DNA of 64,000 nucleotides, taken from contig NZ_BEXF01000013.1 of the NCBI RefSeq assembly GCF_002897295.1, forward strand, positions 99,739 to 163,738, written 5' to 3'. Shown here one piece after another: positions 58,785-64,000 of the stretch. Made by a program: the position numbers and the translations under genes. Under the pieces are notes generated by a model. The model did no database searches. It was given only the letters and a program-made list of their open reading frames with translations, and was not told where the DNA came from. The stretch's first letter is position 1. Every line of letters starts with the position of its first letter. Source of the stretch: Brevibacillus reuszeri (lineage in GTDB: Bacteria; Bacillota; Bacilli; Brevibacillales; Brevibacillaceae).

Positions 58785-60449
58785 ATGTTTTCCAGACGCT
58801 TCTCAATTCGGTACAAGCTTGTCTTAACGATTTTAATTCTTACGATGCTACCGCTAATGATTGTTGGGTTTATCCAGTTTGAAAATGCCCGTAACGCCGT
58901 ATACCAGCTAACGGTATCAGATCTGCAATACATAACTGAGATGAAAGCAAGAGAGCTATCTACTTACACCCAGGATGTGTCACAAGCGGAACAAAATAAT
59001 CAAAAAATTGATGAAATCATACGTGAAGTCGCTGAACGTTACTACCAGCCAAATGGAATGACAGGCTACGCCTATATTTTGGATGACAAGGGTATCGCGA
59101 TTTTTCACCCCGATCCGAGTGTTCACAATACTTCTCTTGCCCATGAAGGCTTTACACAGGAGATGCTGGCGAAAAAGAACGGGTGGATTGAGTACGTTTT
59201 CCAGGATGCCACCAAGGTCGCTGCCTATAAACAGCTCCCCAACGGCTGGACGCTCGTTATAGGAAGCTATCAGGATGACTTGTTGACATCAATCGAAAGC
59301 AGCAGACCGCTGATGTTTTTCCTTAGCCTGGTTAGCGCAATCGTAGCTTTGACTTGCGGGATCTTCATTGTGAACAAGCTGGTACGACCGCTAAAAGAGC
59401 TGGTTGCTGTCATGAAATCAGCAGAGACAGGCGATCTGACTCCACGGGTAACCGTTCGCTCAAGAGACGAACTGGGTGAGCTATCCGCGATGTACAACGA
59501 AATGATGGATGTATTTTGCAAAATGCTCAGCGAAGTACAACACGTCTCACAGCAGGTAGCAGCTTCATCGGAGGAATTGACGGCAAGTGCAGCAGAAAGT
59601 GCTCGTGCTTCTGAGCAGATCTCGACGGCATCCTCTGAAATCGCGAATGGATCTGAACAGCAAAAGCAGACTGTGCTGGAAACGACCCGCTTTTTGCAGC
59701 GTATGGGCAACGATATTCAACAAGTAGCAGCATCTACAGATCGAGTAAATGAAGACGCTTCCCAAGCATTTGAATTGGCTCAGGATGGCGAGGGCAAATT
59801 GAAAGAGCTAGTTTCTGAGATGGATCAAATCGCAAAGGATGCTCATGAGACTGAAATGGTTGTACGTGAATTAGGTTTGCAGTCTGAAAAAATTATGGGA
59901 ATTATCTCGATCATCCGGCAGATTTCTGATCAAACCAATCTACTTGCTTTAAATGCGGCAATTGAAGCTGCGCGTGCAGGCGAGCAGGGCCGGGGCTTTG
60001 CTGTCGTCGCGCAAGAGGTCCGCAAGCTGGCTGAACAATCAGGGCAGGCAGCTGAAGAAATTGCCAACCTGATTCATTCAATTCACAGAGATATTCAACA
60101 GGCTGTAGAGGCGATTGGAACCACAACAGGCTCAGTCCAGGAAGGACGAGACGGAGTAGAGATGGCAGGTGCGAGCTTCCAGCAAATTTTAGTCGCGGTT
60201 CAGGATGTAAGTCAGCAGGTACATCGCATGAATCAGGCAGCACGGACCATTCATCAGGATACACAGCAGTTGGTCGTGAATGCAGACTTGATATCGGAGC
60301 TGGCAGAAACCGCAGCAAATGACACGCAGGAGGTGGCAGCTGCCTCGGAGGAACAATCAGCAACAACAGAGGAAATGACAGCAGCAGCTGAAACCTTGGC
60401 CCAAATGGCGGAACGGTTGTCAGAACAAGTAAAACGCTTTACAATTTAA
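58785..60449 (+). CDS. Methyl-accepting chemotaxis protein with Cache sensor
   Basis: The 554-residue chemoreceptor has a first membrane helix (about residues 12-32), an extracellular single Cache domain (about 35-190; GYAYILDDKGIAIFHPD, LPNGWTLVIGSYQDD), a second helix (about 195-215), a HAMP domain (KLVRPLKELVAVMKSAE) and a long signalling coiled coil. The hairpin tip reads IIRQISDQTNLLALNAAIEA followed by GRGFAVVAQEVRKLAEQ. The ligand is unknown. ATG 58785 follows GGGGAGG by 6 bases. It has no counterpart at this locus in B. subtilis. Confidence 0.93.
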   Translation: MFSRRFSIRYKLVLTILILTMLPLMIVGFIQFENARNAVYQLTVSDLQYITEMKARELSTYTQDVSQAEQNNQKIDEIIREVAERYYQPNGMTGYAYILDDKGIAIFHPDPSVHNTSLAHEGFTQEMLAKKNGWIEYVFQDATKVAAYKQLPNGWTLVIGSYQDDLLTSIESSRPLMFFLSLVSAIVALTCGIFIVNKLVRPLKELVAVMKSAETGDLTPRVTVRSRDELGELSAMYNEMMDVFCKMLSEVQHVSQQVAASSEELTASAAESARASEQISTASSEIANGSEQQKQTVLETTRFLQRMGNDIQQVAASTDRVNEDASQAFELAQDGEGKLKELVSEMDQIAKDAHETEMVVRELGLQSEKIMGIISIIRQISDQTNLLALNAAIEAARAGEQGRGFAVVAQEVRKLAEQSGQAAEEIANLIHSIHRDIQQAVEAIGTTTGSVQEGRDGVEMAGASFQQILVAVQDVSQQVHRMNQAARTIHQDTQQLVVNADLISELAETAANDTQEVAAASEEQSATTEEMTAAAETLAQMAERLSEQVKRFTI

Positions 60450-60467
60450 GACGTGTGCGCAATCGTG

Positions 60468-60503
60468 AAATCCACTTTGACGTAAAAGTGGATTTTTCTT
60501 TTC
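60468..60503 (+). terminator. Rho-independent terminator after the chemoreceptor gene
   Basis: AAATCCACTTT / AAAGTGGATTT stem, then TTCTTTTCC. Confidence 0.88.
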
Positions 60504-60533
60504 CATACAAGGTTCTAGTTAGGAGGCGGTAGG

Positions 60534-62798
60534 ATGGAGGAGCAGCAACAGACGATCTCCCTGTTTGCCGAAACGTTTATACGCGGCTTTATCGCACAAG
60601 AAATTTTTTACAATGAAGAAACGTGGTACGGAGTTATCCGTCTTAAAATAGAAGAGACTACCGAATCCATCAAAGAATCGGAAGTGGTCGTTGTCGGCAA
60701 TTTTCCCCGTCCGCATCCTGATGAGCTCTATACGTTCTACGGGGAATGGAAGACACACGCGCGCTTTGGACAACAATATGTAGCCAGACGTTACGAAAGA
60801 GAAACTCCCAAGACATTGGCCGGGGTAGAGCGTTATTTGGCGAGTGGGTTGTTCCAGGGCATCGGAAAAAAGATGGCAAAAAGAATCGTTGAGCACCTAG
60901 GGGTCGATGCGTTAACTGTGATTGCAGATTACCCTGAGCGTTTGGCGGAGATACAGGGAATTTCCGAGTCGCGTGCCAAAATCATCTATGAATCGGTTAT
61001 CGAACATCGTTCTCTGGAGAGTGCGATGGTATTTTTGTACGACTTTGGCATTGGGGTCAACATGGCGCTGCGTATTTATCAAACCTACAAGCTGGAGACA
61101 ATGACAGTACTCAAGGAAGAACCGTATCGTCTGATTGAAGACATCGTCGGAATCGGCTTCAAGCGAGCGGATGACATCGCCCGTGCGACAGGGATTGCCG
61201 CTTCGTCCGAGGAGCGAGTTAAGGCAGCTGCCCTGTTCATATTGCAGGAAGCCTCCTACTCAGAGGGGCATGTCTACTTGCCGGTGGAGGACCTTTGTGA
61301 AAAAACGCTGCGACTTTTGGAAGAGTGCGGAGGGCATGTGTTTTCTGGCGATGATATTACACTCGCTGTAGAAGCCATGTTTGTCGCCAGCAAAATCGCT
61401 TGGGAAGATGAAAGGGTTTATTTGCCCTCCCTGTTTTTTGCTGAGCTTGGGCTCGCCAAAAGGCTTCGCCATTTTTCGCAAAGGGATTCTTTTGCGTCTT
61501 TTCCAGCCTCAGAGTTTTATCGTGCACTGGGAGCTGTTGAGGATGAACTCGCCATCACGTATGCCCAGACACAGCGCGATGCTATTGAACAGGCGATCAA
61601 ATCCGGGCTAATGCTGTTGACAGGTGGACCTGGTACAGGGAAAACAACAGTGATTCGCGGGATTTGCCGTGTGTTTTCGCAGCTCCACGGGCTCTCTCTT
61701 GATATGAAAAAGTACGATGAGGAAAACCCGTTTCCGATTGTGCTAGTGGCTCCAACGGGACGTGCGGCCAAACGAATGACAGAGACTACGGGCTTGCCCG
61801 CGATGACGATCCATCGCTTGCTGGGGTACAAAGGGGAGAGCTTTGAGCATGACTCGGAGCATCCTATTCGCGGTCGGCTGCTGATTGTAGATGAAATGTC
61901 GATGGTCGATATTTGGCTGGCGAACCAGCTTTTCCGTGCTGTTCCTGATGATATGCAAATTATCATGGTGGGGGACCCGGACCAGCTCCCATCCGTAGGG
62001 CCAGGTAACGTTCTTCTCGATATGATTCGCTCTGGACTTTTACCTCTGGCACAGCTGACAGAGATTTACCGGCAGGCAGAAGAGTCCACGATTATTCGTC
62101 TGGCGCATGATGTGCGTAAAGGTACAGTCCCAGCAGATTTGCTGCATACAACTCCGGATCGTCGATTTTTCACAAGTTCGCCACAAGATGTTCCGGAAGC
62201 AGTGAAACAAATTTGTTCCGGAGCCGTAAAAAAAGGGTATACGGCAAAAGATGTACAGGTTTTAGCACCTATCTATAAAGGCAGTGCCGGAGTTAATCGG
62301 TTGAATGAGGAACTGCAGGAGCTGTTTAATCCAAAAACAGCCGGAAAGCGTGAAGTAAAATTCGGTGAGATGGCTTTTCGGACAGGCGACAAGGTCCTGC
62401 AATTAGTAAATAATGCCGAGGAACAGGTTTTCAACGGTGACATGGGTGAGATAGCGGCCATTTTTTTCCCGAACGAAAATGCCGAGAATGAAGAGATGCT
62501 GGTCGTTGCTTTTGACAACCGGGAAGTGGTGTACAAGCGTTCGAATTATCATCAGTTGACGCTTGCCTATTGCTGTTCGGTACATAAATCGCAAGGTAGC
62601 GAATTTCCGATTGTGGTCATGCCGTTTGTCAAAAGCTATTATCGGATGCTCAGACGTAAGCTAGTCTATACGGGGATAACCCGGAGCAAATCCTTCCTGA
62701 TCATGTGCGGAGAGCCTGATGCCTTCCGTGCAGCTGTCGAAACAGATGAAGAAGGAATCAGATACAGCTATTTGGAGGAACGGCTTAAGCAGGAGTAA
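60534..62798 (+). CDS. recD2: RecD2 (YrrC) SF1B DNA helicase
   Basis: RecD2 is a 5'-3' helicase not part of RecBCD, linked to mismatch repair and fork progression. The 754-residue protein has the long RecD2 N-terminal region with tandem helix-hairpin-helix motifs (SGLFQGIGKKMAKRIVEHLG, DIVGIGFKRADDIARATG), Walker A (MLLTGGPGTGKTTVIRGICR), Walker B (RLLIVDEMSMVDIWLANQLF), motif III (IMVGDPDQLPSVGPGNVL) and motif V-VI segments (SVHKSQGSEFPIVVMPF, VYTGITRSKSFLIMCG). AGGAGGCGGTAGG precedes the ATG. Confidence 0.96.
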   Translation: MEEQQQTISLFAETFIRGFIAQEIFYNEETWYGVIRLKIEETTESIKESEVVVVGNFPRPHPDELYTFYGEWKTHARFGQQYVARRYERETPKTLAGVERYLASGLFQGIGKKMAKRIVEHLGVDALTVIADYPERLAEIQGISESRAKIIYESVIEHRSLESAMVFLYDFGIGVNMALRIYQTYKLETMTVLKEEPYRLIEDIVGIGFKRADDIARATGIAASSEERVKAAALFILQEASYSEGHVYLPVEDLCEKTLRLLEECGGHVFSGDDITLAVEAMFVASKIAWEDERVYLPSLFFAELGLAKRLRHFSQRDSFASFPASEFYRALGAVEDELAITYAQTQRDAIEQAIKSGLMLLTGGPGTGKTTVIRGICRVFSQLHGLSLDMKKYDEENPFPIVLVAPTGRAAKRMTETTGLPAMTIHRLLGYKGESFEHDSEHPIRGRLLIVDEMSMVDIWLANQLFRAVPDDMQIIMVGDPDQLPSVGPGNVLLDMIRSGLLPLAQLTEIYRQAEESTIIRLAHDVRKGTVPADLLHTTPDRRFFTSSPQDVPEAVKQICSGAVKKGYTAKDVQVLAPIYKGSAGVNRLNEELQELFNPKTAGKREVKFGEMAFRTGDKVLQLVNNAEEQVFNGDMGEIAAIFFPNENAENEEMLVVAFDNREVVYKRSNYHQLTLAYCCSVHKSQGSEFPIVVMPFVKSYYRMLRRKLVYTGITRSKSFLIMCGEPDAFRAAVETDEEGIRYSYLEERLKQE

Positions 62799-62879
62799 GG
62801 ACAATGGTTGGAACCATTTGCGCCGAATGGACAAATCCTTTTCGCCCGATACTAAATAAGCGGAAGGGGGATGTCCCAC

Positions 62880-63368
62880 ATGCGCAAGGCAATGGATGCA
62901 GTCGGTTTGCCCGTCGTATGCCTGCAGACAGGAGAGACGATTGGTACCGTTCGTGACATTCTTTGCGACTCCACTTGGCATGTACGAGGAGTCTTGCTGA
63001 GCGAACAGGGTTGGTTCCATCCAGGTACCTATATCCCTACCGAACAAATTCATGCGGTAGGGGAGACCTGCCTTACCGTAACGGGAAAAGACGCCATCAC
63101 GCCCTTACCTCATCTCGCCGCTATAGAACCTGTCGGCATCGTGACGGGAAAGACAAAACTTAAAGGAAAAGCGGTTATAACCGCTTCCGGAACACTCCTG
63201 GGCAGACTGGAAGATGTTTACTTTTCTGCAAACTGGGAGAAACTTGTAGGGTACGAACTATCCAATGGGTGGTTAGCGGATGTCACCGAGGGGCGCAAGC
63301 GCTTGTCCGCACCATCAGCTGTCATTGTCGGGGAAGAAAACCTGATCGTGCCGGATTTTTGTTCGTAG
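62880..63368 (+). CDS. PRC-barrel domain protein (YrrD-like)
   Basis: The 162-residue protein has two PRC-barrel-like halves: GLPVVCLQTGETIGTVRDIL near the N-terminus and KGKAVITASGTLLGRLEDVY in the second half. PRC barrels occur in RNA-processing (RimM) and photosynthetic proteins; this stand-alone form has no known role. ATG 62880, 9 bases after AAGGGGG, was preferred to ATG 62871 abutting that site. The position after recD2 matches yrrD. Confidence 0.85.
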   Translation: MRKAMDAVGLPVVCLQTGETIGTVRDILCDSTWHVRGVLLSEQGWFHPGTYIPTEQIHAVGETCLTVTGKDAITPLPHLAAIEPVGIVTGKTKLKGKAVITASGTLLGRLEDVYFSANWEKLVGYELSNGWLADVTEGRKRLSAPSAVIVGEENLIVPDFCS

Positions 63369-63394
63369 CCAGGCGTGAAAGGGAGGATTACGTG

Positions 63395-63601
63395 ATGCGT
63401 GTCATTTGCCCGAATTGCAGTTCCAAAGATGTAGGCAAGATTGGAACCAATCAGTACTACTGCTGGAACTGCTTCATAGAAATGAGCGTAACAAACGAGC
63501 AGATTGCTTCTGTCTATCAAGTAGAGGAAGATGGCTCATTGCATTCGCTCAATGATCTGTTTATTGAAGATCAAACCGTTTCCGCTCAGTTAAACATGTA
63601 A
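63395..63601 (+). CDS. Small zinc-ribbon protein
   Basis: The 68-residue protein begins MRVICPNCSSKDVGKIGTNQ and has a second cysteine pair in YYCWNCFIEM, a classic CxxC-x(16-20)-CxxC zinc ribbon, followed by an acidic tail. Partner and function are unknown; small ribbons of this type often bind nucleic acid or other proteins. GGGAGG lies 8 bases before ATG 63395. It follows the PRC-barrel gene closely and is likely cotranscribed. Confidence 0.82.
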   Translation: MRVICPNCSSKDVGKIGTNQYYCWNCFIEMSVTNEQIASVYQVEEDGSLHSLNDLFIEDQTVSAQLNM

Positions 63602-63640
63602 TTCATGTGAGCGGCAAAAAAACAATTGGAGGTGGCACGC

Positions 63641-63826
63641 TTGTTCATTCGAAGCCTGTTGCGCGTTCTTGCCACAAGCGGTATTGTGGCTGTCATCGGA
63701 TATCTGATGGCTCCTCGCCGTCGCAGTCGGTTTTCACTGAATTTGAATCGCTTGCCGTTTTCGATGCGTGATGTGCAGCGAATGTTGAAGACGAGCCGCA
63801 AGCTGATGCGTGCTGTTACCCGTTAA
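63641..63826 (+). CDS. Small membrane-anchored basic protein, 61 residues
   Basis: TTG 63641 follows GGAGG by 8 bases and encodes MFIRSLLRVLATSGIVAVIG, an N-terminal membrane helix, then a strongly basic tail with PRRRSRF and KTSRKLMRAVTR. Function is unknown. The spacing suggests an operon with the zinc-ribbon gene. An in-frame TTG at 63626 overlaps the ribosome binding site and is rejected. Confidence 0.75.
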   Translation: MFIRSLLRVLATSGIVAVIGYLMAPRRRSRFSLNLNRLPFSMRDVQRMLKTSRKLMRAVTR

Positions 63827-63874
63827 TTCGTAAATGCCCGCTTAGCGGAACATAAATAAACGCCCGAACGTATG

Positions 63875-64000
63875 TGAAGTGCACCCCTTAAAGTAGACAT
63901 TGGAAAAACACCCTGGTGTTAAAACCGATGATTATTTTAGGGGGTGCTTTTTTTCATGGCTAAAAAGGGGCAAAAATTCCAATCATTTAGTTTTGAGTTA
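63875..64000 (+). mobile_element. Left end of an IS3-family (IS150-group-like) insertion sequence, cut by window edge
   Basis: The end TGAAGTGCACCCCTTAAAGT (63875-63894) resembles the IS150-type terminal repeat (TG...TGCACCC), and a reading frame starting MAKKGQKFQSFSFEL opens 81 bases inside, as in OrfA of that group. The right end and target duplication lie outside the window. Confidence 0.75.
63956..64000 (+). CDS. IS3-family transposase OrfA, N-terminal fragment (3' truncated)
   Basis: ATG 63956 follows AGGGGGTG. Only 15 residues, MAKKGQKFQSFSFEL, are inside the window. They match the start of the helix-turn-helix OrfA protein of IS3-family elements, which would be joined to OrfB by programmed frameshifting. 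Confidence relies on the adjacent terminal repeat. Confidence 0.65.
   Translation, partial: MAKKGQKFQSFSFEL

Overview
The window is a chromosomal segment of an endospore-forming Firmicute. Gene order follows the Bacillus subtilis block from minD through spoIVFAB, rplU-prp-rpmA, spo0B-obg, pheB/pheA, safA, bofC, ruvAB, queA-tgt-yajC, spoVB, comN, secDF, recJ-apt-relA-dtd, hemZ, hisS-aspS, 6S RNA, tcdA, rarA, cymR-iscS to recD2. Separate secD and secF genes, hom-thrC-thrB placed between pheB and pheA, and the overall protein sequences suggest the Brevibacillus brevis group. That genus call is recognition, not a computed result.

Layout. 1-4.1 kb: cell division and shape (minD end, rodA), a cold-shock gene with a long leader, and the pro-sigma-K protease pair spoIVFA/spoIVFB. 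4.1-10 kb: an AAC(6')-like acetyltransferase on the minus strand, RNase G, ribosomal proteins L21/L27 with the L27-processing protease Prp, spo0B, obg and a PilZ-like gene. 10-17 kb: a yjlC-ndh operon with Rex-like sites, then pheB-hom-thrC-thrB-pheA. 17-24 kb: spore-coat genes (safA-like, cotS-like), a secreted nucleotidase, bofC and a frameshifted secreted-protein gene. 24-31 kb: ruvC-ruvA-ruvB, a SpoIID-like gene with candidate Spo0A boxes, queA-tgt-yajC. 31-39 kb: mostly membrane proteins (TIGR04086, CorA, DUF421, SpoVB, SecD, SecF, a cation-efflux protein), plus comN. 39-45.6 kb: recJ-apt, a 0.46-kb structured leader, relA-dtd and a small Rossmann protein. 45.7-56.3 kb: a five-SH3 amidase, hemZ, a T-box leader with hisS-aspS, 6S RNA, tcdA, rarA, cymR. 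56.3-64 kb: iscS, two DUF4183 genes with sigma-K-like promoters, a chemoreceptor, recD2, small genes, and the left end of an IS3-family element cut by the window edge.

Most of the region is housekeeping, with sporulation genes distributed through it: spoIVFAB and bofC act in the sigma-K checkpoint, spo0B in the phosphorelay, spoVB in cortex synthesis, and safA/cotS and the DUF4183 pair at the spore surface. The least explained material is regulatory or small: a three-hairpin element shared by the relA and hisS leaders, a hairpin covering the DUF421 ribosome binding site, candidate Spo0A boxes plus an 18-codon upstream reading frame before the SpoIID-like gene, and several small proteins with strong ribosome binding sites. 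No tRNA or rRNA gene and no CRISPR array was seen.
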